Origin: Dawidia cretensis
Lineage (GTDB): Bacteria; Bacteroidota; Bacteroidia; Cytophagales; Cyclobacteriaceae
Assembly (NCBI RefSeq): GCF_018598175.1
Contig: NZ_JAHESE010000036.1
Location: 1 to 64,000 of the forward strand
Reading direction: 5' to 3'
DNA: 64,000 bases
The notes below the pieces were generated by a model that saw nothing but the letters and a program-made list of their open reading frames with translations, had not been told where the DNA came from and did no database searches. Shown piece by piece: positions 33,033-41,662 of the stretch. Within the stretch, counting starts at the first letter, position 1, and each line of letters begins with the position of its first letter. The position numbers were made by a program, and so were the translations under genes.

Positions 33033-33737
33033 TTAGCGGAACACCAGGGTTCCAAATTTCTGATAGGTATGAAAGCTCGGCCCGGTCTTCTTCCACGTCC
33101 ACGTGGTATACCCCTGGTCGTAGTCCAGGCGGTAGAAGTTGCCGCGCCATTGAGTGCCTGCTTGTGGTGGTTTGCCGATAAGCGGATGCAGCACCCGGTA
33201 AGGTATAAAGAACTCGCCCCGCCAGCGGGTGACAGTGGCCATGCTTTTTTTGGCACCACCTTCTATAGAGGTGGCGTGTTGTACCTTTTTTTCGCCCTCG
33301 TAGTGCATCGGCGCCCAGCCCCCGGACCGGCCGTTGAGGTGAATCATCAGCAGCGGCCACTCGTAGTTGAGGGGTGACAGCTCGTACTCAAAGTACATCA
33401 CCTGCGAGGTATCCGGCCACAGAAAAACTTCGATAGCGTCTTGCTTAAACAGCGGTTGAAAATCTTTGTCGTAGGTAGTGCTCAGCTTTTGATCAACGCA
33501 GTCAAACAGGAAATATAGACCCTTGTCCGAATAGAGTGCTTTGATGCGCGTCAGGGGCGGTTCACCCGATACTTCCTGTACGGGTAACGTTACCCAATCG
33601 GTTTTATTCCAGGCGGCGGCGCGACCGTCGCCGGTAATAGTAAAGTCGGAAGTTTTAACAATGAATAGACGTGACGTGTCCGGTGTCGCCACCGCCTGTT
33701 GGGCCGCCAACCGGAAGGACCCGATGAAAAAGAGCAT
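33033..33737 (-). CDS. Secreted CBM9-like carbohydrate-binding protein
   Basis: A 234-residue protein matching the CBM9-like beta-sandwich found in many Bacteroidota proteins. Features are ALYSDKGLYFLFDCVD, DAIEVFLWPD, YFEYELSPLN, and WRGEFFIPYRVL. The N-terminus (MLFFIGSFRLAAQQ) looks like the back half of a signal peptide, so translation may begin a few codons upstream at a non-ATG codon. It is predicted to bind a glycan outside the cytoplasm. The neighbouring Gfo/Idh gene is on the same strand after 145 nt, so they could share a role in sugar use; that is only suggestive. Confidence 0.77.
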   Translation of the reverse strand: MLFFIGSFRLAAQQAVATPDTSRLFIVKTSDFTITGDGRAAAWNKTDWVTLPVQEVSGEPPLTRIKALYSDKGLYFLFDCVDQKLSTTYDKDFQPLFKQDAIEVFLWPDTSQVMYFEYELSPLNYEWPLLMIHLNGRSGGWAPMHYEGEKKVQHATSIEGGAKKSMATVTRWRGEFFIPYRVLHPLIGKPPQAGTQWRGNFYRLDYDQGYTTWTWKKTGPSFHTYQKFGTLVFR

Positions 33738-33915
33738 GATCAGATAGTGTCTGATAGCAGTAGGTGTTTAGGGGTTGACAAAGTGCTTCCGGCGTTATTC
33801 CGTGGTTGGTACGGTACAGCCTGTTGATGATAGCTAAAATTCCGGTCGTTCGAATAGAAATTGTGATAAAATGCATAGGGCTTATATGAACGCGCGATCC
33901 CCTTCGCAAGCCAGC

Positions 33916-33994
33916 GTGTGTGCATAAACGCACACACCAGCACAGCGTGAGTGTGAGAGCCGCCACTCTTTATTCTCCGCTCTCTCACACTCAC
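33916..33994. repeat. Two adjacent GT/AC-rich hairpins between the CBM9 and dinB genes
   Basis: The first hairpin is GTGTGTGC / GCACACAC (33916-33923 with 33930-33937, 6-nt loop). The second is GTGAGTGTGAGAG / CTCTCACACTCAC (33947-33959 with 33982-33994, 22-nt loop), ending 5 nt before the dinB stop. The second may act as a terminator or 3' stabiliser for the minus-strand dinB gene, but neither strand has a proper T-run. The rest of the gap has nothing I can name. Confidence 0.5.
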
Positions 33995-33999
33995 ACTGA

Positions 34000-34518
34000 T
34001 TAATGTCTGTCCCAGAACGGCGGCGGCTCGATGCCGAGCCCGCGCAGGTATACATACCCCTGACCGCGGTGATGAATCTCGTTATCCATAAAATACATAG
34101 CCGCCCAGTATACGGGACCTTCATATTGGCCAAATACTTTTTCTATTTCCTGGAAACGCTCTGAAGTGATCTGAGGCCAGTATTCATTGATCTCGTCGGT
34201 CGACTCGTCCCATAACTTCAGCAACGCAGCCTTGGTTGTCGCACCCCGTAGTTTCTTTTCAACATCTTCAAAAGAATCCCATTTGCCGTGTGCAAGGCCG
34301 CGTACGCCCGGGCCCGCCATGGTCAACATCTCAATGACCAATTGCCCGAAAGGGCGCATGCCACCGATAGAATAGGTAAAGAGCTTATCTTCCGGAAATG
34401 CTTCGATTACACGTCGGGTCAGTCCCCGGTGGCCTTGCCAGTGGTTTAGAAAAATTTGTGAGGTCAGCACCGTCGTTTCCGCAACAGCGGGTGATTGGGG
34501 GAATGTCTTGTTTTCCAT
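34000..34518 (-). CDS. DinB-family protein (putative metal-dependent hydrolase/transferase)
   Basis: A 172-residue four-helix-bundle protein. A histidine at HWQGHRG near the first helix and the late DNEIHHRGQGYVYLRGLGI motif supply the usual three-His metal site of DinB/YfiT-like proteins. Many members are thiol-dependent transferases; the specific reaction is unknown. It is divergent from ogt, with a 138-nt shared promoter region, and the two may respond to the same stress. Confidence 0.83.
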   Translation of the reverse strand: MENKTFPQSPAVAETTVLTSQIFLNHWQGHRGLTRRVIEAFPEDKLFTYSIGGMRPFGQLVIEMLTMAGPGVRGLAHGKWDSFEDVEKKLRGATTKAALLKLWDESTDEINEYWPQITSERFQEIEKVFGQYEGPVYWAAMYFMDNEIHHRGQGYVYLRGLGIEPPPFWDRH

Positions 34519-34656
34519 ACCGTGAGAATTTATAATTGTTAAGCAAAGAAACGTATGGGCTGTGTCAGCCCTATGTCAGCATGCCGCAGCCAGGACAAAC
34601 TTTTTTCAAAAACTTTGCCCGCGTGCGGCGTGTTTACGTAGAGTACGGAAGTTACA

Positions 34657-35166
34657 ATGGAATATTATTACAAACGAATGTCCTCTCCGGTCGGCGTGCT
34701 GAGGCTGATCGCCCAGGACGATGGCCTGGCGGCGGTATTGTGGGAACACGACACACCCGGGCGGGCCCAGGGCGACGATGTGGCTATTCTGCAGGAGGAT
34801 CACCCTGTGCTGGGGGAGGTCGAATTGCAATTGTCCGAATACTTCCGCGGTGAACGCGAAAAGTTTACCCTCACACTGTCTTTTGCAGGTACGCCTTTCC
34901 AGCAGCAGGTGTGGCAGGCATTGTTAACCATTCCATTTGGCGAAACGCGCACGTATGGTGAAATGGCCCGGCAAGTCGGCAGTCAATGCGGCGGCCGCGC
35001 CATTGGCGGTGCCGTCAACAAAAATCCCATTTCGATCATTGCCCCTTGTCACCGGGTGATTGGCGCCACGGGGAAACTGGTAGGATTTGCCGGCGGCCTC
35101 GAAAACAAAGCGTATCTGCTCAAGCTCGAGCACGAAAAAAGAAATCCGTCACTATGGGGCGTATAG
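34657..35166 (+). CDS. ogt: Methylated-DNA-protein cysteine methyltransferase
   Basis: A 169-residue O6-alkylguanine-DNA alkyltransferase. The acceptor Cys131 sits in the invariant PCHRV motif; FQQQVWQAL, IPFGETRTYGEMA and the arginine finger RAIGGAVNKNP are all present. It accepts alkyl groups from O6-alkylguanine in a suicide reaction. The last 13 nt overlap the start of the alkyladenine glycosylase gene, giving a compact two-gene alkylation repair unit. There is no Ada-type regulatory domain, so it is an Ogt-type protein. Confidence 0.95.
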   Translation: MEYYYKRMSSPVGVLRLIAQDDGLAAVLWEHDTPGRAQGDDVAILQEDHPVLGEVELQLSEYFRGEREKFTLTLSFAGTPFQQQVWQALLTIPFGETRTYGEMARQVGSQCGGRAIGGAVNKNPISIIAPCHRVIGATGKLVGFAGGLENKAYLLKLEHEKRNPSLWGV

Positions 35167-35855
35167 TCAAAACTACAACACCTCCGGTGGCCCCGACATT
35201 CTCTACCGGGAACTTTCAAACCCTCTGCGACCACGTAGCCGCACGCGACAAGGACCTGAAAGCCATTCTAAAAGCGTACGACTATCCGCCGATGTGGACG
35301 CGTCCCAACACGTTCGAAAGCCTCATTCACATCATTCTCGAGCAACAGGTGTCATTAGCCTCGGCGCTCGCCGCACTAAACAAGCTGCGCGAGCGACTGA
35401 GCAAGATTACGCCGGCCAATCTCCTGGCCCTGACCGATGAAGAGCTAAAAGCCTGTTATTTTAGCAGGCAGAAGACCGTTTACGCGCGACACCTCGCCGA
35501 AGCCATCGAAAGCAAACAGCTTAGCCTTACAGCGATGGAGAAATTATCCGATGACGCCGTGCGCGAGAAGATCGTCGCGCTAAAAGGACTGGGCAATTGG
35601 AGCGCCGATATTTACCTGATGTTTGTACTGCGCCGTGCCGATCTATTTCCACCGGGCGACCTGGCCGCCGTAAATGCCCTGAAAGAGATCAAGAAGTTAC
35701 CGAAGGATGTATCAAAAGAAAAGCTCGCCACCATCACCGCGCGCTGGGCGCCCTATCGCACCGTAGCGACGATGATTCTGTGGCACTATTACCTCTCGGT
35801 ACGGACGAAGAAGACACCTACCACCGATAAGATTGAAAAAGCAATCGTGCTATAA
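35154..35855 (+). CDS. AlkA-like DNA-3-methyladenine glycosylase (HhH-GPD)
   Basis: A 233-residue helix-hairpin-helix glycosylase. The HhH element is LKGLGNWSAD (143-152) and the catalytic Asp is D169 in PPGDLAA. FESLIHIILEQQVS is the conserved N-terminal helix of this superfamily. It removes alkylated purines from DNA to start base excision repair. There is no Fe-S cluster motif at the C-terminus, consistent with AlkA rather than MutY/Nth. I chose ATG 35154 (MGRIV), which overlaps the ogt end in another frame; starting further upstream would run through ogt. The protein lacks the N-terminal beta domain of E. coli AlkA. Confidence 0.88.
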   Translation: MGRIVKTTTPPVAPTFSTGNFQTLCDHVAARDKDLKAILKAYDYPPMWTRPNTFESLIHIILEQQVSLASALAALNKLRERLSKITPANLLALTDEELKACYFSRQKTVYARHLAEAIESKQLSLTAMEKLSDDAVREKIVALKGLGNWSADIYLMFVLRRADLFPPGDLAAVNALKEIKKLPKDVSKEKLATITARWAPYRTVATMILWHYYLSVRTKKTPTTDKIEKAIVL

Positions 35856-35866
35856 TAACGTAGTGG

Positions 35867-35968
35867 CTGGCGCAAGTTTAAGCACCAGGTTAACGTAGGT
35901 GCGGAACTTGTGACTGAAACTGCATGCATTCTCCAGACTGCCGGGTAACCCCCACAGGGGGCAACCCG
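35867..35968. repeat. Dispersed intergenic hairpin repeat, copy 2
   Basis: About 102 bp filling most of the gap between two convergent genes. In order: a CTGGCGC / GCACCAG hairpin (35867-35888, one wobble), a conserved stretch GGTGCGGAACTTGTGAC, AAACTGCATGCA..AGACTGCCG, and a terminal hairpin CGGGT..CCCCC ACA GGGGG..ACCCG (35942-35968). The same parts in the same order occur at 51.11-51.20 kb with about 75% identity. It may act as a bidirectional terminator for the glycosylase gene and its convergent neighbour. Confidence 0.7.
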
Positions 35969-35987
35969 TTTATTACCCCCCACGCTT

Positions 35988-36440
35988 TTAGCTCTGCGTC
36001 GATTTATACTGCTTATTATCCGAAGTCGTATTCCGCTTCGCAATATCCTCAACCTGGCGCATTACTTTCGCAACATTCTCGTCCGAATACGTTCCATACG
36101 CATCGACCAACGTACCCTTTGCGCCATCATCCGTCCGAATAACATACAGCACAGACATATCGGCCGGATCGGTAATCCCTTCAAACCGGTAGAAGTTCAT
36201 CACGTGAACCTGCTCCGGGGTGTATTGTTTTGAAGTTTCGAGAGACTTTAGCCCTTCGGGGGTGGCCTGGAAGTTTTCTTTGTAACCGTGTTCAACGGCT
36301 TTAGTCGTGCAGTACGCCAGCGTGCGGAGCTCAGGCATCAGCTTTTCGGCCTCGGTCAATAATTCTAGCGTGCTCGGCGCGTCTTTTTCGGCCTTCTTGA
36401 TTTCACGCTGGTTGTGTTCTTTGACGGATTTCAGTGACAT
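35988..36440 (-). CDS. Conserved Bacteroidota protein of the family mislabelled phosphoribosylpyrophosphate synthetase
   Basis: About 150 residues, soluble. The core GYKENFQATPEGLKSLE, then FYRFEGITDPADMSVLYVI and GTLVDAYGTY, matches a small conserved family widespread in this phylum. Databases often name it phosphoribosylpyrophosphate synthetase, yet it lacks the PRPP-binding loop and the length of a real synthetase. The function is unknown. The N-terminal 55 residues are a charged helical extension not typical of the shortest members. I chose the ATG at 36440 (MSLKSVKEHN); ATG codons at 36458 and 36488 are alternatives. Confidence 0.7.
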   Translation of the reverse strand: MSLKSVKEHNQREIKKAEKDAPSTLELLTEAEKLMPELRTLAYCTTKAVEHGYKENFQATPEGLKSLETSKQYTPEQVHVMNFYRFEGITDPADMSVLYVIRTDDGAKGTLVDAYGTYSDENVAKVMRQVEDIAKRNTTSDNKQYKSTQS

Positions 36441-36736
36441 AGCTTTTTTAGAGTACATCCGTAAACAATTATGCCCGCGTAACGGCAACCCCTTTTACGA
36501 TCACTACGTTCTCACAGCGCGAGCGCGTCAGACGGACGAGCGTATATACTGAACGGTTTCAGCCAGTCTTAAGGAAGGTTTAAGCTTTTTTTAAGGCGTT
36601 CTTTATCAAGTGGTTGGGTTACATACAGCGCTTTCAAAGAATTTATGGAAAGATACACCAATGCAATCGTTCGTTACATGCGCTCACCCTTCGGATACTT
36701 GCCATTACACTCATCTTTCTATAGATTAGCGGCCCA

Positions 36737-37177
36737 ATGAAAAGATACTGGCTTACGTTGCTTCTTCTATTGAGCGCTGTCCTCTTCGGCAGCTTCGCTC
36801 AAGGGGCAACATGCGCCGTATATAAAAAGAACACCACGCATCGTGTTGTTCGCAGGATGCCCGGTACCACAACCCAGATGGATGCCGACATCGCCGTGCA
36901 AGGCCGACTGCTGGTAGATCGTCCCTACGATGCCGGTGCGAACCATGAGGTCCTCCGGGCAGAGGTTACCGAATTGGAAGAACGTGAAGAGGATGAGCAC
37001 GAAAGCAATGCCAGCTCCCTTCGCAAGCACGTAGAAAGTGGTAAATATACCGCCGCCTTTCCGCTACAAGACCTCCATTACTTCTTTAACAACGGCCAGA
37101 AGCTGTTTCTGTTTTCGCAACACTTTTCCGTTACATCCTCAGATCGTTATCTTGTATTGTTAGTCATTCGGATCTGA
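36737..37177 (+). CDS. Small secreted protein of unknown function
   Basis: 146 residues with a strong signal peptide (MKRYWLTLLLLLSAVLFGSFAQG). The mature part has no motif I recognise. It has an acidic stretch (ELEEREEDEHES, about 80-91) followed by an aromatic C-terminus rich in Phe/Leu (FPLQDLHYFF, FLFSQHF) ending in LVLLVIRI. The signal peptide and clean start support a real gene, though composition beyond it is unremarkable. It stands alone between a convergent gene pair region and the RND efflux operon, and may be lineage-specific. The 184 nt before it contain only a weak TTAAG hairpin plus T-run near 36570-36595. Confidence 0.5.
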   Translation: MKRYWLTLLLLLSAVLFGSFAQGATCAVYKKNTTHRVVRRMPGTTTQMDADIAVQGRLLVDRPYDAGANHEVLRAEVTELEEREEDEHESNASSLRKHVESGKYTAAFPLQDLHYFFNNGQKLFLFSQHFSVTSSDRYLVLLVIRI

Positions 37178-37277
37178 TCCGTACATCTCATTCGGGAAAT
37201 ATACATTTCCTTGAACCCTCAATAGAAGGATTTTTAAATTACTACACTAGCCTTTAGCGCCCAACGCTTTGGCTGCA

Positions 37278-37302
37278 CTAACGTGTTTTTTATACACGTT
37301 AG
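37278..37302. promoter_or_regulatory. Perfect inverted repeat upstream of the RND operon
   Basis: A 9-bp inverted repeat CTAACGTGT / ACACGTTAG with a 7-nt T-rich spacer, 48 nt upstream of the adaptor start. The spacing is compatible with either a repressor operator over the promoter or an RNA hairpin in the leader. No regulator gene is adjacent to the operon. Confidence 0.4.
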
Positions 37303-37349
37303 ATTACGGAAGTACTCACAAAACACATCTCGAAATTTAATTTATTGTC

Positions 37350-38429
37350 ATGAAGCAAGTAATGCTCATTGGTTTGTCGGCCTTGTTGTGCCTCTCAAGC
37401 TGTCATTCAAAAAAGGAAGAGAAAGAGGAGGAAGTAAAATTTTTAGTTACCACCCCGCTGCGTAAAGACACGGTAGCCATCCGGGAGTATGTATGTCAGA
37501 TACATGCTATCCAGCATATTGAAATGCGGGCGCTTGAACGCGGCTACCTGCAAGATATCTATGTAGACGAAGGTCAGGCCGTGAAGAAGGGCCAGATGAT
37601 GTTCCAGATCATGCCATTGATGTATAAAGCAGAGCTGCAAAAAGCACAGGCCGAAGCTAAATTTGCGGAGATCGAATACCAAAACACCAAACGTCTGGCC
37701 GATAGCAATGTCGTCGCGCCAAACGAGCTGGCGCTCGGCAAGGCAAAGCTCGACAAAGCGAATGCCGAGATGGCCATGGCACAAGTACACTTGAGCTTTA
37801 CGGAAATCCGCGCGCCCTTCAACGGTATCATGGATCACTTCCAGGTACGGTTGGGGAGTCTGCTGGACGAAGGCGACCTGCTGACAACGCTGTCGGATAA
37901 CAGCAAGATGTGGGTTTATTTCAACGTGCCCGAAGCTGAATACCTCGACTTCCGGGCGAAGGCCAAAGGCGACAGCCTCATGAAAGTAAACCTGATCATG
38001 GCCAACAACGAGAAATTCCCGCACACCGGTATTGTAGAGACCATTGAAGCCGACTTTAATAACGAAACGGGTAACATCGCATTCCGGGCTACATTCCCGA
38101 ACCCCAAAGGCCTGCTGCGTCACGGCGAGACCGGTAACATACAGATGGTAGCGCCACTGAACAATGCCATGCTCATTCCGCAGAAGGCCACGTTCGAAGT
38201 GCTGGAGAAAAAATATGTATATGTAATAGACAAAGACAACGTCGTACGCTCACGGGAGATTACGATCGCGGCAGAGCTGCCACACATCTTTGTGGTGAAA
38301 GCCGGTCTGAAAGACGACGACAAAATCCTCCTGGAAGGATTGCGTCAGGTGCGCGAAAACGAGAAGATCCACTATACGGTAGCGAAACCCGACTCGGTGA
38401 TCGCGCACTTAGACCTGTATGCCGAATAA
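37350..38429 (+). CDS. RND efflux periplasmic adaptor lipoprotein (membrane fusion protein)
   Basis: 359 residues with a lipoprotein signal peptide (lipobox LSSC, Cys18), placing it on the periplasmic face of the inner membrane. The MFP layout is visible: beta-barrel/lipoyl half-motifs around RGYLQDIYVDEGQAVKKGQMMFQI and FTEIRAPFNGIMDHFQVRLGSLLDEGD, joined by an alpha-hairpin (about 90-145) and a C-terminal barrel. It links the RND pump to the outer-membrane channel. It is the first gene of adaptor-pump-channel; the pump gene begins 23 nt downstream. The exported substrates are unknown. Confidence 0.92.
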   Translation: MKQVMLIGLSALLCLSSCHSKKEEKEEEVKFLVTTPLRKDTVAIREYVCQIHAIQHIEMRALERGYLQDIYVDEGQAVKKGQMMFQIMPLMYKAELQKAQAEAKFAEIEYQNTKRLADSNVVAPNELALGKAKLDKANAEMAMAQVHLSFTEIRAPFNGIMDHFQVRLGSLLDEGDLLTTLSDNSKMWVYFNVPEAEYLDFRAKAKGDSLMKVNLIMANNEKFPHTGIVETIEADFNNETGNIAFRATFPNPKGLLRHGETGNIQMVAPLNNAMLIPQKATFEVLEKKYVYVIDKDNVVRSREITIAAELPHIFVVKAGLKDDDKILLEGLRQVRENEKIHYTVAKPDSVIAHLDLYAE

Positions 38430-38452
38430 TCATATCCTAACCAGCGAACGAC

Positions 38453-41400
38453 ATGTTTAGTAAGTTCATACGTAGGCCAGTCTTTGCGATTGTCATATCG
38501 ATCGTAATAGTCTTTGTGGGGGTACTGGCCATTAAGAAACTGCCCATCTCGCAGTTTCCGGACATTGCGCCGACCACCGTCAATATATTCATCGCGTACC
38601 CAGGCTCGAGTGCCGACGTGTTGGTAAAATCGACGCTCATTACATTGGAGCAAGCCATCAACGGCGTACAGGATATGCGTTACATCGCCACCGACGCCAC
38701 CAGTGCGGGGGAAGCAACGCTTCGTATCATCTTCGAGCCCGGCACCGATCCAAACGATGCCGTGATCCGGGTAAAGACGCGCGTCGACCAGGTTATGCCA
38801 CTCTTGCCCGAGCTGGTGCAACGCGAAGGCGTAATCATCACGCCCATCCAGCCGAGTATGTTGATGTACGTCAATTTGTACTCCAAGGAAAAGAGCATGG
38901 ATGAAAAGTTCCTGTTCAACTATGCCACGGTTAAAATGATCCCCGAGATCCAACGGACCAAGGGTGTAGCCCGTGCGCAGATCCTGGGTAGCCGTCGTTA
39001 TGCGATGCGCGTTTGGTTGAATCCGGAACGCATGCGTGCCTATAAGATCTCTGTGGAAGAAGTCATGGACGCTATTGGCGAACAAAGTATCATCGGTCGC
39101 CCCGGGCGTATCGGTCAAAGCTCGGGTATTGCAGCGCAGTCGTTGGAGTATGTGCTCACCTATAAAGGACGGTACAACAAGCCTGAAGAATACGAAGGTA
39201 TCATCATCCGCGCAAACTCGGAAGGGGAGAGCATTCACTTACGTGATATTGCCACAGTAGAGTTGGGAAGCGAATTCTTCGACATCTATTCCAACCTGGA
39301 TGGGCATGCGTCGGCCGCGATCGTATTAAAGCAGAACTACGGTAGTAACGCCAGTGACGTTATCGCAGAAGTAAAAGCCAAGCTGGAGGTAATGAAAGAA
39401 TCTTTCCCTCCCGGCATGGACTACAAGATCAGCTACGACGTATCACAATTCCTCGACGCGTCTATCGAACAGGTAATTCACACCCTGCGCGACGCCTTTA
39501 TCCTGGTGGCCATCGTGGTGTTTGTGTTCCTCGGCGACTGGCGTTCAACCCTGATCCCCATCCTGGCGGTGCCGGTATCGTTGATCGGTGCGTTCTTCGT
39601 CATTCAGTTCTTCGGACTTTCCATCAACCTGGTAACACTCTTTGCGTTGGTGTTGGCAATCGGTATTGTGGTCGACGACGCGATTGTGGTGGTGGAAGCA
39701 GTGCACGCGAAGATGGAGGAAGAGCCACACCTCACGCCCTATAGTGCCGTTCGAAAAGTATTGGGTGAGATCAGCGGTGCCATCATCGCCATCACCATGG
39801 TCATGGTATCGGTATTCGTGCCGATCTCGTTCATGTCTGGCCCTGTAGGTACGTTCTATCGTCAGTTCTCGATTACGATGGCGAGCTCGATCGTAATCTC
39901 GGCCTTGATCGCCCTGACGCTGACGCCGGTATTGTGTGCCATGTTGTTGAAAAACCACCATGGACATGCCAGGAAGAAAAACCTCCTGACGAAGGCGCTT
40001 GATAAATTCAACAGCGGTTTTGAGAAAATGACAGGCCGTTATGTAGGCTTGTTGAAGCTGATCGTCAACCGGCGCCTGGTAACATTCCTCATCCTGGCAG
40101 CGTTTTGCGCGGGGATCTGGTATGAAAATCAGGCGGTACCGTCGGGCTTTATTCCCAACGAAGATCAGGGTACGATCTATGCGATCATCCAAACACCTCC
40201 CGGTTCTACACTCGAAAAGACGAACCAGGTTTCTCAACGCCTGCAGAAGATCTGCGAAGAGATCGATGGTGTGGAGTCCGTATCGTCGCTGGCCGGTTAC
40301 GAGATCATGACCGAAGGTCGTGGATCGAACGCCGGTACCTGTCTGATCAACCTCAAGCCCTGGTCGGAACGTCACCATACGGTGAAAGAGATCATGGAAG
40401 AGCTGGAAGAAGAATCGAAAGGCCTCGGTGCGGTGGTCGAATACTTCGAACCGCCGGCGATCCCGGGCTTCGGTACTTCGGGTGGTTTCTCGATGCGTAT
40501 GTTGGATAAAACGACAGACACGGATTACCACGAATTTGACGCGATCAATAAGCAGTTCATGGATAACCTGCGCAAACGCAAGGAGCTTACCGGCTTGTTT
40601 ACGTTCTTCGCGGCCAACTATCCGCAATACGAGCTGGAGATCGACAATAACCTGGCCATGCAAAAAGGTGTATCGATCGGAAAAGCGATGGACAACCTGA
40701 ACATCCTGATCGGTAGCACCTATGAGCAAGGTTTCATCAAGTTCAACCAGTTCTTTAAGGTATATGTGCAGTCCGATCCAAAATTCAGAAGACTGCCGTC
40801 TGACCTGCTAAACCTGTTTGTGAAAAATGATCGCGGCGAAATGGTGCCGTACTCGGCATTCATGAAACTGAAGAAAGGTCAGGGACCCAACGAAATTACC
40901 CGTTTCAACCTGTACAACTCGTCGGCTATCCAGGGCCTTCCGGCCAAAGGCTATACCACGGCGGATGCCATCGAGGCCATACGTGAAGTAGCAAAAGAAA
41001 CATTGCCGAAGGGATATGACATCGCGTTTGAAGGTTTGTCGTACGACGAATCGATCCGCGGTAACGAAGCGCTCTATGTATTCCTCGTCGTGTTGTTGTT
41101 CGTATACTTTGTACTGGCCGCCCAGTACGAAAGCTTCATCATACCGTTGGCGGTGGTATTGTCGCTGCCGGTCGGGGTGTTCGGATCGTTCCTCATGCTG
41201 CAGATTATGGGGCTGGAGAACAACATCTATGCGCAAATCGGATTGATCATGCTCGTGGGCCTCCTGGGTAAGAACGCCGTGCTTATCGTCGAATTTGCCG
41301 TGCAGAAACGGCAGCAGGGTGAAACCATTTTCAATGCGGCGATTGAAGGCGCGCGCGTACGTTTCCGTCCGATCCTCATGACGTCGTTCGCCTTCGTAGC

Positions 41401-41662
41401 CGGTCTCATACCCCTGATCCTGGCGCACGGTGCCGGTGCTATCGGTAACCGTACCATTGGTGGCTCGGCCCTCGGTGGGATGTTGTTCGGTACCATCTTC
41501 GGTGTAATCATCATTCCGGGCCTATACTACATATTCGCGAAGATGGCCGATGGTCGTCACCTGATTAAACACGAAGACGAAGATTCCCTGACCGACAGCC
41601 TGGTTCACCAGATAGACAGTTTTCCTCAATCCACTGAAACGGACGATAATGATGGACACTAA
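38453..41662 (+). CDS. RND multidrug efflux pump, HAE1-type inner-membrane permease
   Basis: 1069 residues, the normal length for AcrB-like pumps. It starts MFSKFIRRPVFAIVISIVIV as in AcrB/MexB (first transmembrane helix). It shows the proton-relay segment GIVVDDAIVVVEAV with paired Asp in helix 4, PSGFIPNEDQG of the porter domain, and GNEALYVFLVVLLFVYFVLAAQYESF near helix 7-8. Twelve membrane helices and two large periplasmic loops are expected. It exports hydrophobic compounds using the proton gradient, as a trimer with the adaptor and TolC-like partner. The last 11 nt overlap the downstream outer-membrane-channel gene. Confidence 0.94.
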   Translation: MFSKFIRRPVFAIVISIVIVFVGVLAIKKLPISQFPDIAPTTVNIFIAYPGSSADVLVKSTLITLEQAINGVQDMRYIATDATSAGEATLRIIFEPGTDPNDAVIRVKTRVDQVMPLLPELVQREGVIITPIQPSMLMYVNLYSKEKSMDEKFLFNYATVKMIPEIQRTKGVARAQILGSRRYAMRVWLNPERMRAYKISVEEVMDAIGEQSIIGRPGRIGQSSGIAAQSLEYVLTYKGRYNKPEEYEGIIIRANSEGESIHLRDIATVELGSEFFDIYSNLDGHASAAIVLKQNYGSNASDVIAEVKAKLEVMKESFPPGMDYKISYDVSQFLDASIEQVIHTLRDAFILVAIVVFVFLGDWRSTLIPILAVPVSLIGAFFVIQFFGLSINLVTLFALVLAIGIVVDDAIVVVEAVHAKMEEEPHLTPYSAVRKVLGEISGAIIAITMVMVSVFVPISFMSGPVGTFYRQFSITMASSIVISALIALTLTPVLCAMLLKNHHGHARKKNLLTKALDKFNSGFEKMTGRYVGLLKLIVNRRLVTFLILAAFCAGIWYENQAVPSGFIPNEDQGTIYAIIQTPPGSTLEKTNQVSQRLQKICEEIDGVESVSSLAGYEIMTEGRGSNAGTCLINLKPWSERHHTVKEIMEELEEESKGLGAVVEYFEPPAIPGFGTSGGFSMRMLDKTTDTDYHEFDAINKQFMDNLRKRKELTGLFTFFAANYPQYELEIDNNLAMQKGVSIGKAMDNLNILIGSTYEQGFIKFNQFFKVYVQSDPKFRRLPSDLLNLFVKNDRGEMVPYSAFMKLKKGQGPNEITRFNLYNSSAIQGLPAKGYTTADAIEAIREVAKETLPKGYDIAFEGLSYDESIRGNEALYVFLVVLLFVYFVLAAQYESFIIPLAVVLSLPVGVFGSFLMLQIMGLENNIYAQIGLIMLVGLLGKNAVLIVEFAVQKRQQGETIFNAAIEGARVRFRPILMTSFAFVAGLIPLILAHGAGAIGNRTIGGSALGGMLFGTIFGVIIIPGLYYIFAKMADGRHLIKHEDEDSLTDSLVHQIDSFPQSTETDDNDGH

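Noticed and set aside
33901-33999. CRISPR-like repeats
   Set aside because: Only two different hairpins are present, without regularly spaced identical repeats.
35988-36440. Annotation as phosphoribosylpyrophosphate synthetase
   Set aside because: The family name is common in databases, but the protein is half the length and lacks the PRPP-binding loop, so I describe it as unknown.
37283-37465. A 60-codon plus-strand frame overlapping the adaptor start
   Set aside because: It overlaps the lipoprotein signal region of the adaptor in another frame and has no family features.
39545-40729. A 394-codon open frame antisense to the RND pump
   Set aside because: It lies wholly inside a conserved pump gene and has the low-complexity composition of a reverse-frame artefact.
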